Origin: Prorocentrum cordatum
Lineage: Eukaryota > Sar > Dinophyceae > Prorocentrales > Prorocentraceae
Direction of reading: 5' to 3'
Assembly: GCA_963575745.1 (NCBI GenBank)
Contig: CAUYUJ010018331.1
Coordinates: forward strand, 41,001 to 105,000
Length of the DNA stretch: 64,000 nucleotides
In this document: in pieces, positions 54,312-64,000 of the stretch
Layout of the letters: each line of letters starts with the position of its first letter
Numbering within the stretch: position 1 is the stretch's first letter
Made by a program: the position numbers and the translations under genes
Notes under the pieces: generated by a model
What the model was told of the DNA's origin: nothing
Seen by the model: the letters and a program-made list of their open reading frames with translations, nothing else
Database searches by the model: none

Positions 54312-54740
54312 GCCCAGCGGTGAAGCGAAAGCTTATTCTGGCGAGCTGTCGGTGACGGCTCGCCTGCCCGCTGAGGGGGGAGTGGAGGAGGCCGCACCAC
54401 CGACCGAAGAAGAGATATCCAGTATCCAGTCTCCCAATACATACTTACAGCAAGGGGAGACGGTCCACTCCCCCCTCAGTCCCAGCAGTGAAGCGCAAGC
54501 TGATTCTGGCGAGCTGTTGGTGACAGCTCGCTTGCCTGCTGAGGAACAGGGGGAGGAGGCCACACCTGCTCTCGGTATCGGGTCGACTCCTACACAGCAC
54601 GACGGTGAGGAATCCAGGATCCAGTCTCTCTCCGCGTGCCTGCTACGGACGGCGAGGGCCTACTCCTCCCATTGCCCCAGCAGTGAAGCGCACGCTTATT
54701 CTGGCGAGCTGTCGGTGGCGGCCCGCTTGCCTGCTGAGGG
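54312..54740 (+). repeat. Three ~64-bp repeats in one open frame
   Basis: CCCAGC(A/G)GTGAAGCG..GC and TTCTGGCGAGCTGTCGGTG recur at 54312, 54481 and 54673. All are in the same frame and encode SGEL(S/L)V(T/A)ARLPAE. The surrounding frame (53971-54852) is open to TAA 54852. Frame conservation hints at a coding history, but the peptide is not recognised. Confidence 0.6.
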
Positions 54741-54854
54741 CAGAGGAGGAGGCCACACGGGCTCTGAGCACTCCGTCGGCTCCTACTACGCCTTTTGCTC
54801 CACAGAGTACGAGTCCCGCATCGCAGATGAGAAGGCCAGCAGCTCAGATTAAGG

Positions 54855-55440
54855 CTACAGGACCGATGGCACAGCCTCCGAGGGCCACGAGGTATACTCC
54901 GTCGACGTCGGGAGCGCCCCGTACCTCAGCGGACCCTTCCTCTATGACTTCGTCTGGGCCGCAGAATATATCTGCCGCCTCCACCTCCTCCTCCAGTCAG
55001 AACCTCCCTCTCAGCAGTGTAATGAATCTCCTAGGGCTGGCCCCCAGGCGTAAATAGTTTTGGATCCTGGGGCCCTCCCTGCGCGTTTGCTTAAATCCTG
55101 TCCTTCCTGGGGTGTTTTCGTGTCCGATTTTGGGTCGTCCCCCCTTCCTCTCGCGTGGCGACCCCCTCTCTCGGGGGGCCATCGCGTGAGTCGGAGGCCT
55201 GCGTAGGCTTGACTTTTTAGCTCACCCTTTTTTGCCCCTGCCCCTTCGGCTTGCCGTTTTCAAAACGTGGCAACCCAGCCGTGGAGAGGGGGTGGGTGGG
55301 AGCACCGTGCCACGAGGCCACGCGTGGTTCTGTCTGTTGATCGGATCATGGCGCACTCTAGATGCGATTGCCAGTAATTCCGAGCGGTATTACTCCGCTT
55401 TGTTGTCGGTTGTGGGGCATTGACCCGTGCTGGCGCACCT
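54855..55440. other. Spacer after LINE
   Basis: Unique sequence without repeats; one frame continues to about 55054 (SGPFLYDFVWAAEYICRLH). No gene recognised. Confidence 0.35.
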
Positions 55441-55447
55441 CTGATGA

Positions 55448-55572
55448 GTCGTTCGTTCGTTCGTTCGTTCGTTCGTTCGTTCGTTCGTTCGTTCGTTCGT
55501 TCGTTCTCCTCCTCCTCCTCCTCCTCCTCCTCCTCCTCCTCCTCCTCCTCCTCCTCCTCCTCCTCCTCCTCA
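55448..55572. repeat. (GTTC)n then (TCC)n microsatellite
   Basis: About 14 GTTC units (55448-55505) followed directly by about 21 TCC units. Confidence 0.98.
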
Positions 55573-55737
55573 TACCAGGAGGAGGTCGCGGGTCCGCACA
55601 GCCGCGTCCAGAGCCTCGCCTGCGGGCGGCGCGCTCGTGCCGAGGTGCGGCTCGAGGGTTCGTGGCCGCGTGGCGAGGCGCCCTGCTGGGATCGGGGATG
55701 CTGGTCGCGAGCACGCCGCCTGCAACATAAAAAAACA

Positions 55738-55818
55738 GAGTGTGTGTGTGTGTGAGTGTGTGTGTGTGTTTGTGTATGTTGTCCCACAGTGTGTGTGAGT
55801 GTGTGTGTGTGTGTTGTC
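55738..55818. repeat. (GT)n microsatellite
   Basis: Two GT-rich stretches of about 30 bp each, both ending in TGTTGTCCC. Confidence 0.95.
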
Positions 55819-56076
55819 CCCCACAATGCGTTTTTCCCCACGAACGTATCCCTATCCCTAAGATCGACGCGCCAAAAGGCGATGACAATCCTAGGGATCC
55901 GCCCTCAAAAAGTAACGGAACCCCTAAGATTGGCATCCTGATGAGTCCACGCGCAGCTCCTCGCGGCGTTGCCAGAACTCCGGGGGGCGCTGCGGGCCAC
56001 GGGCTCCCGGGTACTGTGGCCGTGAGGCCTCTCGACCTGACACCAGGGGCACTCCGATCAGATCAGGCCGCCTGCC

Positions 56077-56910
56077 GTGGATTCGACTTCGGGGTCCACC
56101 TTCGCTGGGATTAGCGCATGCGGGAAGGGCGGGCAGTGGCAGCAGGCTCTGTCGTTGCTTAGACAGATGTGGGAGGTGAAGTTGGTGCCCGACGTCATCA
56201 GCCTCAGCGCTGGGGCTCTGGCTTGCGATGGGGGTGGGCACGGGCAACAGGCGATTTGGATGCTCACCGAAACGCGGGATGTGAAGCTTGAGTCGTTCAG
56301 TGATTTACTCGTTATTGCGATGCGCACGTGAATACTCAGCAGGCTCAGTAAAGTACGTACAATATTGGGATCGAGGTGTGCGATCAAGGCAAGAATCAGG
56401 AACAGGCTGTGTCGCTGTTGAGGGAGATCGGGGAAGCGAAGATGGAGCCCGATGTCCTCAGCTACAACGCTGGGGCCGGCGCGTATGAAAATGGCATGCG
56501 TTGGCAGCAGGCCTTGCCGTTGCTCAGCGAGATGGGGGTGCGACTTTGGAGCCGACACCGTCGTCAACTAATTTGCTGGGGTCAGCGCATGCGAGAAAGG
56601 CGGGCCGTGGTGGCGCGCCTTGTCGCTACTACTCGAGATGCGGGAGCCGAGCGTTGAACCCAATGTAGGTAGCTATAACGCTGGAGTCAGGACGTCCCAG
56701 AGAAGTTGGCAGTGGTAGCAGGCGTGATCGCTGATCAGCGAGATGCGGGAGGCAAAGTTAGAGCCCGACATCACCAGCTACGGCGCTGGGGTCAGCGCGT
56801 GCGAGACAGGCCGGCAGCGGCAGCAGGTCTTGTCGCTACTCAGGAAGAGATGTCTGGCCAAGTTCCACTGTCTCTGGGAGGCGATGCTGACGCCCGAGAG
56901 CATCAGCTGT
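56077..56910 (+). pseudogene. Decayed cluster of about six PPR-like repeats
   Basis: From about 56095 successive 35-codon units are recognisable in shifting frames: AGISACGKGGQWQQALSLLR, then SLREIGEAKMEPDVLSYNAG, YENGMRWQQALPLLSEMG, VSACEKGGPWWRALSLLLEM, REAKLEPDITSYGAGVSACE, TGRQRQQVLSLLRK. Stops and frameshifts occur at about 56330, 56550, 56655, 56718 and 56910. A diverged hairpin (GTGGA ... TCCAC, 56078-56098) precedes the first unit, as in the other PPR copies. The parent would be a multi-repeat PPR protein. Confidence 0.7.
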
Positions 56911-57500
56911 TAGCGCTAGGGCCACCCTGCAAGGAAAGCCAGCAGTGCCAGCGGGCCTGGTGGCAGATCAACCAGGTGTGTGAGGGCACCGGCTTTTGCT
57001 GCAGCGCTGGGGTCGTCGCGTTTGGGAACGGCCAGCAGCAGCAGGATTGGGCTCCCAGCGCCAGCCTGGCATCGCTCGGACGTGTGCATTTTTTCTCGGC
57101 GAGAACCATTGAGGACGATCCTGGACCATCGAGCAAAAAAAAACACGCGTGAAACCGAAAAATGCACGGGAAATGGACGTCCGAGCGATGGCGAGCGAGT
57201 TACAGTACACCTCCAGACGGCAGAGACGCGATGGCAGCGGCGGCGGCCCGTGGCGCTGCTCAGCGAGATGCAGGGGATCATGCTGGAACCCAGCGTCGAC
57301 AGCTTCTGCTCGAGGTCCTGGCGAGTGCGTGGGAGGCGAGCAGCTGCTGCGGACCCCTGTCGCCAGTGTGGGAGCCTGACGAGAGAGAGTGGGGGCCCGA
57401 TGCCGGGACCAGCTCGTGCGAGAGAGGCAGACGGTGGCGGCGATCTGAGTATGGCCAACGGGGCGTGTAAGACTGATGCCACCGACCTCGGCGCAACTCG
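56911..57500. other. Degraded sequence after PPR cluster
   Basis: Possibly further PPR remnants (GTCGCGTTTGGGAACGGCCA near 57012 and ALLSEMQGIMLEPSVDSF near 57254), but too degraded to annotate. Confidence 0.35.
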
Positions 57501-57504
57501 AGGA

Positions 57505-57541
57505 CACCACATCATCATCATCATCACCACCACCACCACCG

Positions 57542-57615
<74 letters not shown>

Positions 57616-57704
57616 TGCAACAGCATCATCATCATCAGCAGCATCATCAGCAACATCATCATCATCAGCATCATCCTCGTCATAATCATCATAATCATCC
57701 TCAA

Positions 57705-57763
<59 letters not shown>

Positions 57764-57775
57764 CTCATCCCCCTC
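57505..57775. repeat. CAT/ATC microsatellite
   Basis: About 270 bp of ATC trinucleotides, with CAGCAGCATC-type interruptions in the middle (57615-57710). Confidence 0.98.
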
Positions 57776-57818
57776 CATGCTCGCGCCCCTCGTGTCTTGT
57801 AGTTATCCGTGGGCGGCT

Positions 57819-57886
57819 TACATGCACCACGCCGCGCTGGCATCTCCTAAGTTATATGCACCACGCCGCGCTGGCATCTCCCAAGG
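57819..57886. repeat. 34-bp tandem duplication
   Basis: ATGCACCACGCCGCGCTGGC and the following ATCTCC(T/C)AAG occur twice in a row (57822 and 57857). Confidence 0.9.
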
Positions 57887-58505
57887 CGTCGTCGATCCTC
57901 GACCCAGGAATGGTGCGATGCATCGTTTTTCGGCGGGGCCTGAACGGAGTCCATTCATGGTGCGGTGCCCGGGCGCCGTTCAGAGCCTTTGTGCAGCCAG
58001 TCTCACCCCGTCCGTTCACCTCTGCTGCTCTGCTCGGCTGTCTTCCCCGCCTGATTCCTCCCGCTTCAGGTGGCGTCTGTGCTCTGGGCGGCGTCTCGTG
58101 GGACGTTCCCGGTTTATCCGGTCGTCTTCAGTCTCGCGTCGTGGAACCATTTGCGCGCCGACCCCAGTGTGTGACGAGCGGAAAGACATCTTTCCGCGCC
58201 GCCCTTATAACACCGTCGCGCCATCGCGGCGGACCGGGGCTGGGGCCCGACGCCCCATCCTGCTGCGGCGTTTCTCTGGACGGATCGACCCTTCGGGGTG
58301 CCCGGGGCCCGAGCTGTGGCCAACAAAAATATGGCAACGCCAGGATCTCGGGGTTGGGCCAGGGCCTTTTCTTGGGGGTTCCAAGGCCGCGTGGTGACGG
58401 ACCGCGCGGCGACCTGGAAATCCGCGAAGATCTCACAGCTTGGGCGTCGCGAAACCGCAGGAGGTCTTGAGTTTTGCTCCCCCCCTGGTTTCTCTCGGCG
58501 GGAAA
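57887..58505. other. Unique spacer
   Basis: No repeats and no recognised gene. An open plus frame (57777-58397) exists but has no family resemblance and no start or splice support. Confidence 0.4.
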
Positions 58506-58509
58506 CAAA

Positions 58510-58637
58510 CTCGCCCCTCCTGCTCCTCCTGCTCGTCCTCCTCCTCCTCCTCCTTCTCCTCCTCCTGCTCGTCCTCCTCCTCGTCCTACTCCTGCTCCTC
58601 CTCGTGGTCGTTACCGTAGTCGTCGTCGTCGTCTCCG

Positions 58638-58677
<40 letters not shown>

Positions 58678-58680
58678 GGC
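58510..58680. repeat. TCC and CGT microsatellite
   Basis: TCCTGCTCCTCC-type repeat to 58605, then (CGT)n at 58620-58676. Confidence 0.95.
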
Positions 58681-58813
58681 GGAGATTATTTTCCCTCTAT
58701 TTTTGGGCGGGCTGGATAATGTTTGGGGCTGCTGTCTCCCAGGCATGGGAGTGCGTGCGCAGAAATGTTTGTTGATCACCTCCTGTCGATCCCCCTGTCT
58801 CCTGATATAGCCT

Positions 58814-59305
58814 TTGGCTCCCGAGATCAACCGGGGAGCGGTGGGGCGGGCCGCCTTGATGCTCAGCACGAGCCTGGCTCACTGGCAGTGGGCCGTGCTG
58901 CTGGCGAGCCTGCCTGAGGTGCGGCGGCTGGCACCCGAGGCCGAGCGGCCCGCGTTGCCTGCGCCCGTGGGCCCGAGTGTGCGTGGGATCGGGGCGGACA
59001 CGGTCAGCGAGCTCGAGGCCTGGCGGGGCGGCGGGGCGGGGCCCCCTCCTGGCGGCGGGAGCTCCAGCGAGCCCGAGCCGCAGGAGGCCTGCTCGCAGAC
59101 AGTGCCGGCGGAGTGCGCGTGCGACTGCCAGGAGTGCGAGGCCCCAGGAGGCCAGTGGTTGGGCTGGGCGCTGGGCGGCGTGTCGGTGCTGCTGCAGCTG
59201 CGCGGCTGGTGGCAGAGGCGCGGGCCCGATGGCGCTGCTTCCGAGGAACGCTCGCCTGGTGACGGAGACGGGCGACGTCGGCACCGAAAAGGCCACACTG
59301 CCTAG
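58814..59305 (+). CDS. DIRS ORF1, Cys-rich motif plus hydrophobic helices (copy 2)
   Basis: A continuous 163-codon frame: LAHWQWAVLLASLPEVRR (first hydrophobic helix), a Pro/Gly/Glu-rich linker, the Cys cluster ACSQTVPAECACDCQECEAP, and a second hydrophobic helix QWLGWALGGVSVLLQLRGWW followed by Arg-rich residues. The pattern, a Cys-rich loop before a membrane-type helix with positive residues after it, suggests a small membrane or assembly protein. Its 3' end overlaps the gag-like ORF starting at ATG 59229. No known family recognised. Confidence 0.5.
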   Translation: MAPEINRGAVGRAALMLSTSLAHWQWAVLLASLPEVRRLAPEAERPALPAPVGPSVRGIGADTVSELEAWRGGGAGPPPGGGSSSEPEPQEACSQTVPAECACDCQECEAPGGQWLGWALGGVSVLLQLRGWWQRRGPDGAASEERSPGDGDGRRRHRKGHTA

Positions 59306-60690
59306 GCTCAGGCCTGGGCAGTTGGTGGCTGTGAAGTACGAGGGGGGGCCCGCTCTGGCACCAACGGCTGCTGATCGGGTCGAGCGCCGAGGATCTCGGG
59401 ACGTTGCCGGGCTGGAATTGGCGCGTGATGACTCCCGACGGCGACGAGTACGAGGACGCGCTGGACGGTAGCCGGCCAGGCCCGCATCGGCTCTGTATGC
59501 TCGGGCTGGACGCGTCAGCTCCCCGCCTGCTGCGGGGTAAGTTCTACAGGTTCACAGAGTACCCCACGGACAAGCAGCTGGTGAAGGCAGTCGAGCTCTT
59601 CCGCGCGCAGGCGCACGCGGGCACCCCGCAGCCGCCACCATCAGACGTCGTGGACAGCACGAGGTCGGTGGTGGCGCTGCCGGCGATCGCGCTCAGAGAC
59701 ATGGACTCCGCACTGGTGCCGCTGGAGCCTGCTGGAGGCGCTGCTGGAGCGGTCGTGCGCCCTATCAGGCGGGCGACCGCTGGCTGCTGCTGGATCGTGC
59801 ACGGCTTCGAGGGACCCGACGCGGCGGGCTTTGAGGTCGAGCCAGTCGAGGGCGTGAATGTCAACGTGGGCGACCAGACGATGATGAAGCAGCACGACGG
59901 CGGGCTCTTCGTGAAATGCATCCTGGTCAAGTGCTCGGAAGCCGACGCGACCGTGAGGCAGCTGCTGGATCAGGCTTCGGCGTCTGTCAGGCCAGCGGCG
60001 GTCGTCGACGTAGAGGCGGGGGGCAAGGGCACGAGCACGCCTCGCGAGGACAACTGGGCAGGCGCCCGACGAGTGTCGCACCTTGTGGGTGGACGACGAC
60101 CCTCGTGGCGAGAGGTTCAAGGAGTGGCGACAAGTGTGCCTGGAGTCTCGAACTGAGAACTGGAGTGACGGGCCCGTTATAGGGCCGCCGTCGCTGCTCC
60201 ACTGGATGAATCAGACGGCTCGGAACGGGGGCGATCCCAAGATGTGGCTGGCAGGTTTCTGCAGAGGTCGTCGGATCGAGAAGACGACAGGGTGTATCAC
60301 GAGCCGCACAACTTGATCGAGGTAGTGCACATCGGAGGGACGTTCGATCAATTGAATATGCCAGCCCTTCAGTGTTTCGAGCGTATCAGCCGTCGGATCT
60401 CCTCGATCGTGGGCGCCTACAGCGGCGCAGGAGGTCCTTCTTGGCGCATGGTCCGCCACTGCGAGGGAGTTGGGGGCGCGCTCGACAGCGCGTCGCCAGC
60501 TTTGCGGCAGCGGGGCATCAAGAAGGCGAAGGACGAAAACGAGCTGAACACCGCCCGCACTCGGAGCCTCTGGGGAGCGGCCGGCGAGGAGGACGACGGG
60601 AACGGCGAGGAGACCGAGAAGGCGGAGGGCGGCGCAGGGCGCGGCGGCACGTGGCCGCGGTCGCGGCCGCGGCTCCGCCGGGAAGCAATG
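59229..60690 (+). pseudogene. DIRS gag-like ORF (copy 2), frameshifted
   Basis: MALLPRNARLVTETGDVGTE begins at 59229 and, after a frameshift near a G-run (59342-59348), continues as PGWNWRVMTPDGDEYEDALD ... LLRGKFYRFTEYPTDKQLV ... CCWIVHGFEGPDAAGFEVEP to about 60060. Further shifts lead to LHWMNQTARNGGDPKMWLAG, HNLIEVVHIGGTFDQLN and KKAKDENELNTARTRS. It ends at the conserved ATGA overlap near 60686. The colinearity with copy 1 shows where each copy is broken. Confidence 0.6.
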
Positions 60691-62308
60691 ATGGGCCAGG
60701 AGGCCCGGGCGCGCGCCCCCAGCCCGTACCGCCTTCGAGCGGGAGTGGGAGCAGGCCGCGCCGCGGCATCCCCGGGAAGCAGAGACGCGTTCCCTTTGCC
60801 GCTGGAGGCGGCTCCTCTGCGACCCGATCGGCGAGGCGGCAGGCGGCTGGCAAGGTGGCGGCTCCGCCGGCGAGGGTGCGAACTGGCCGGCAGGCGCTTA
60901 ATTGGATGCGTGGCTTCGAGCTCGGGCACGGGGCCCAGCTGGAGTTTGACGATATGCAGCAGGACGTGAGGCGGCACGTGCGCGGGCTGGCCCAGGGCGA
61001 GCAGCGCGCGCGCCGCGGCCTCGACGCCCCGACAGCGCAAGTGGCCCTGCGGTAGTTGCCGCGCGGCCGGTCCCTGTGCGGCGCGGGGGCGGCCAACGAC
61101 TCGCTGGCGCCCTTCCAACAAAGCCAGATGTCGCTACCCGAGACGGTGGAGAGCCCCCCTTTCATCGGTGACGTCTGCGGCAGACGGGGCCGCTACTTCT
61201 TGGAGCGGGAGGGCGAGCGCGTGCTTAAACCCGTCGGCGAGGCCGAGGCCGACCTCGCGCCCGACGGCACTCAGTACTACTGCGATCCCGCTTTGGTGAA
61301 CCGCAAGACCGTGTACGCAACTTTTTTGAAGGGCTTGATGGCGCGTGGCCTTCTCAACTTCACGCTTGGGCCGCTTGAGATGGTAGGCGTCTACTGCATG
61401 TGGAAGAAGGGCCGTGAGCGCCAACGACTCAGTCTTGATGCTCGGCGCTCCAACCAGCGTTTCAGGCGGCCACCCAGCGTGGACCTGATCGCCGCGGAGG
61501 GGCTGAGCGGCATCGACCTCGATCTGGACGTCTGTGAGAAACCCGAGAATGAGCTGGTGGACGATCTGTGCGAGAGCTTGTCCGTCACGGTAGGTTTAGC
61601 GGACGTGCGGGGCGCCTTCCACCGATTGCGGATGCCCTTGTTCTTGCGGCGCTATTTCTGCTTCCCTCCAGCGCGGAGCGGAGCCCTGGGGCTTGCTGGC
61701 AAGACTGTGGATGGGGCAGCTGCTGACGGGCAACGAGCAGGCGGTGCCCTGCCCAGTGGCTTTCTCGATGGGCTTCTCGCGGAGCCTGTTCTACTGCCAG
61801 GCGTCGGGGGAGGAGCTTGCAAGCAGTGTCAAGCCCCTCGGTGTGGACGCCTTGCTGCGGGGCCGCGGACGGCCGCTGGTGCTGGGCTGCGAGCGACAGG
61901 GCCCCCCTCCGACACTACATCTACGTCGACAACATGGGCGCGCTGGGAACAGACAGGGCCAGTGTTGTGAAGACGCTCGAGGGCGTGACCGACGCCTTCA
62001 CTCAGAAGGGGTTGCTGGTTCACGAGGAGGCCGTCACCTCTGGGGTCACAGAGGTGCTGGGTGTGGAGATCGACGGGCAGATGATGCGGACCCGTGCGTC
62101 AGGCAAGAGGCGGCCGCGGGCCCGCCAGGCGATCGCTGGGCTGCTCGAGCGCGGGCGCTGCACGGGCAGCGCGCTGGAGGTGTTGCTGGGACATCTCGCG
62201 TTCCTGGCGATGTCCCGGCGGCTTGTGCTCGCCTGTTCCCACGCCTGTTGCGCTTCTGTTCAGAAAAACGACCTTCATGTGAAAACCTCTGTGGCCAAGT
62301 GTGATTGA
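60686..62308 (+). pseudogene. DIRS reverse transcriptase (copy 2), YVDN intact
   Basis: LVDDLCESLSVTVGLADVRG followed by AFHRLRMPLFLRRYFCFP is in one frame (61056-61690), PCPVAFSMGFSRSLFYCQ in a second, and HYIYVDNMGALG (catalytic Asp codon 61928-61930) with HEEAVTSGVTEVLGVEIDGQ in a third. So there are two frameshifts inside the domain although all visible catalytic residues are kept. A TAG at 61052-61054 also breaks the upstream part (QVALR*). The C-terminal region RARQAIAGLLERGRCTGSA ... LLGHLAFLAMSRR corresponds to the connection before RNase H. Confidence 0.75.
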
Positions 62309-62980
62309 GGAGCTTCGCGTGTCCTCAGGTTTGATAGTGTTCCTTTGCAGTGATCGGTCTCGACCTTGGAATCAATTTGTTGTAGGAACACCGTTTCGGC
62401 GGGGCTGGGGCGCGGTGGCCCCGTGAACTCGTGCAGGAGACGGGCCGGCGTCGTGAGAGGGGCAGGTCTGTCGCGCCCGAAGCGGCGAACGCCCGAGCTT
62501 CAGCCTTGGGGGGGATCACGTCGGAGGAACCTCTGAGGCCCTGGTGAGCCGTGCTGAGAGTGTCTTAGGAACCGGAGGACCCTTAGGTTCAAGGGCGGCG
62601 CTGCCCCCCCGGCGCCCGGGATCTCGACCCCGAGTTTTTGGAAGTGCCTCGGGTCGGTTTGGGCCCGCTGCTGTGGAGCCCGACTTTGGGGGGGCCCCGG
62701 CGTTGGAAACAAGGTGTTGTGCGCCTCGGAGCCCGCGCCCTCGCGATGGATCTTCGTGGGGTTGCTCTTCTCACCCTCGGACGGAGCCTTCGTCAGCTGT
62801 TGTTGGTAGATAGCATGGCGGTCTGTCTGGCCTTCGATAGATGTCGCGCGAGAGGTTATCTTCTGCTACATCAAGTGCGCCGTTTTTGTAGCTACTGCCC
62901 AGCCAAGAACATACATGCGGTTGCGCGGTGGATGCCGTCAGAGCTCAACGGCGCCGACGGCCCTTCTCGAATTCACGACC
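62309..62980 (+). pseudogene. DIRS RNase H domain (copy 2)
   Basis: CSDRSRPWNQFVVG starts the domain, but the expected DAS motif is replaced by TPFRRGWGAVA, so the first catalytic aspartate appears lost. LLLVDSMAVCLAFDRCRARG (62797-62855) and ARWMPSELNGADGPSRIH (about 62922-62975) are intact. Frameshifts occur between. Confidence 0.65.
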
Positions 62981-63126
62981 CTTCGAAGGGGGCAGTGCGC
63001 ACGTCTCGGGGGGAAGGCTATTCCAAGGTTGATGGAGCGCAGACCCGTGACAGGAGGTCTGCTTCATATAGGGCTACTGTCTCCCCCTCTCTCTCGCTGC
63101 CACCTAAGTGTCCGCCGCCGCCGAGT

Positions 63127-63148
63127 CTCGTAGCCGATTTGGCTCAAA
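63127..63148 (+). other. Spliced-leader-like sequence, copy 2
   Basis: CTCGTAGCCGATTTGGCTCAA matches the leader at 17 of 21-22 positions and lies at the same place as the similar stretch in copy 1. It is also in the coding frame (SLVADLAQTSGAPAP). Confidence 0.35.
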
Positions 63149-63189
63149 CTAGCGGGGCGCCTGCCCCTCCTGGCAACGATCGAGATTCA

Positions 63190-64000
63190 GGTGAGCCCAT
63201 CCGTGTTACAGACAGTGAGAGCAGCCCATGGCTGGCCGCTGGCCGGCCCCAGGCTGCCGATGAGACGTCGGACGTTGGCGGCGCCCTCCGCCGCTGCGCC
63301 AGGGAAGGCCGCGGGCCTCGCGAAGCGGAAGAGGGGGCTGAGCGCGATCCAGCAGGCGGCAGAGCGGCCGAGGCTGGGGCGCGCGCGGCTGCTGCCAGGG
63401 GCCGGCCCCCTCGGGGCTGGGAACCAGCCGAGTGGCCAGCCCAGCCGCCGCTGGAGACATTGCTGGGGCAGGAGCAGGGCCCCCTCGCCGCCCGACGCGC
63501 CGCGGCGTCAGGTCGGGCCGCTGCTCAGCAGAGCGACTCCAGCAGCACTTGGACGACGTCCGAGGACGCCGAGCCGCCGCCCGCGAGCAGAGAGCGAGTT
63601 CTCCGCCGGCGTCGCAGACGGCCGGCGGTGAACTACGTGTCGGAGGCTTACGAGCTGCTGAACACGGGAAGCAGCCTGCTCGAGCAGCGGGCCGCGCAGG
63701 GGCCGACCCTCAGGCAGTACCAGGACGAGCTGGATCGGTGGAAAGCCTTCAGCAGAATCGGCGACCTAAAAGGCGTGACCGACGCGGAGGTCGACGAGTC
63801 GCCGGTGCGCCTGTTCGAACGGGACTTCTTCCTGGGGGAGCAGGCCCATCGTGGGGCCAAGCTGATGGCCGCGCTGATGCACGCGGAGCCGCGGTTCGGC
63901 CGGCTCGGCGATCGCCGCGCCCCAAGGGCCTGGAGAGCTCAAGGGATGGCGGCGGCTAGCCTCCCGGAGGTCGCGCCGACCCGAGCCGTTTTGCCTCTGG
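63190..64000 (+). pseudogene. DIRS tyrosine recombinase, N-terminal part (copy 2, incomplete)
   Basis: From about 63628 the frame reads VNYVSEAYELLNTGSSLLEQ, then LRQYQDELDRWKAFSR, VTDAEVDE, LFERDFFLGEQAHRGAKLMA and PRAWRA. This is the N-terminal core-binding domain, including the FFLGEQAHR segment missing in copy 1. A one-base change in CTCAAGGGATGG at about 63938 shifts the frame relative to copy 1 (LKGWRRLAPG). The catalytic domain lies beyond the window. Upstream (63190-63620) is a low-complexity Ala/Arg/Pro linker. Confidence 0.65.

Larger units (their letters stand above)
58745..64000 (+). mobile_element. DIRS/PAT-type retrotransposon, copy 2 (cut by window end)
   Basis: Colinear with copy 1 from its left terminus to within the recombinase. 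The left end (58745-58845) shares GCGTGCGCAGAAATGTTTG, GCCTTTGGCTCCCGAGATC and AACCGG with A1. The order is ORF1, gag-like, RT, RNase H, recombinase N-terminus. It has fewer disruptions than copy 1 and keeps the RT aspartate, but carries several frameshifts. The two copies differ substantially, so they are separate lineages of the family rather than a recent duplication. Confidence 0.85.

Noticed and set aside
56980-58470. 496-codon plus frame crossing the CAT microsatellite
   Set aside because: Contains poly-Ile from the repeat and no conserved domain on either side.

Overview
The window looks like nuclear DNA of a dinoflagellate, probably a GC-rich free-living species of the Prorocentrum/Polarella type; the species call is inference. 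The reasons are: pentatricopeptide-like fragments with the 'SYNAGISACEKG.QWQ.AL' signature typical of dinoflagellate genomes; sequences resembling the dinoflagellate spliced leader; probable introns with pyrimidine-rich acceptors; a zinc-finger LINE; and tyrosine-recombinase retrotransposons. No bacterial operon, rRNA gene, recognisable tRNA or CRISPR array was seen. Almost everything is mobile or repetitive DNA, and most long open frames on either strand are by-products of GC-rich simple repeats.

Layout. 1-19.1 kb: a degenerate 9-10 bp satellite (CCAAGACGG / CCAAGAGGC type), a TCC microsatellite, an eight-copy ~70-bp repeat, and a five-copy array of ~3-kb units (3.4-18.3 kb). Each unit carries a shared ~900-bp module and ends in a small hairpin plus a decayed PPR start. 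19.4-24.5 kb: two apparently real genes of unknown function, one single-exon (19971-21101) and one probably three-exon (22919-24443). 24.9-32.7 kb: a Helitron-type rolling-circle transposon with a HUH Rep protein and a Pif1 helicase fused to a Josephin-like cysteine protease. Two copies of a ~170-bp terminal-inverted-repeat element bracket it, a third copy lies at 22.3 kb, and a spliced-leader-like sequence sits just before the Rep start codon. 32.7-39.1 kb: WD40 and PPR exon fragments in satellite, and a retroposon-like insertion with an 18-bp target duplication. 39.15-47.0 kb: a complete but decayed DIRS/PAT-type retrotransposon with split direct repeats A1...B1-A2-B2, carrying membrane-type ORF1, gag-like ORF, reverse transcriptase, RNase H, tyrosine recombinase and an intact C5-cytosine-methyltransferase-like ORF. 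47.3-51.5 kb: a GGTTGC minisatellite and a long CTA/TAC microsatellite. 51.7-54.3 kb: a broken LINE (YADD reverse transcriptase, zinc fingers). 56.0-56.9 kb: a decayed PPR cluster. 58.7 kb to the end: a second DIRS-type element of the same family, cut off by the window edge inside its recombinase.

How the parts relate. The two DIRS-type copies interpret each other: comparison locates frameshifts, the broken active sites of copy 1, and a 237-bp palindrome-rich insertion in its recombinase. The most unusual items are the Helitron-Josephin fusion with a spliced-leader-like sequence at its 5' end, and a split-repeat retrotransposon whose methyltransferase frame is open while its polymerase and recombinase catalytic residues are mutated. 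Everything here is by eye; similarity levels and domain calls are not computed.
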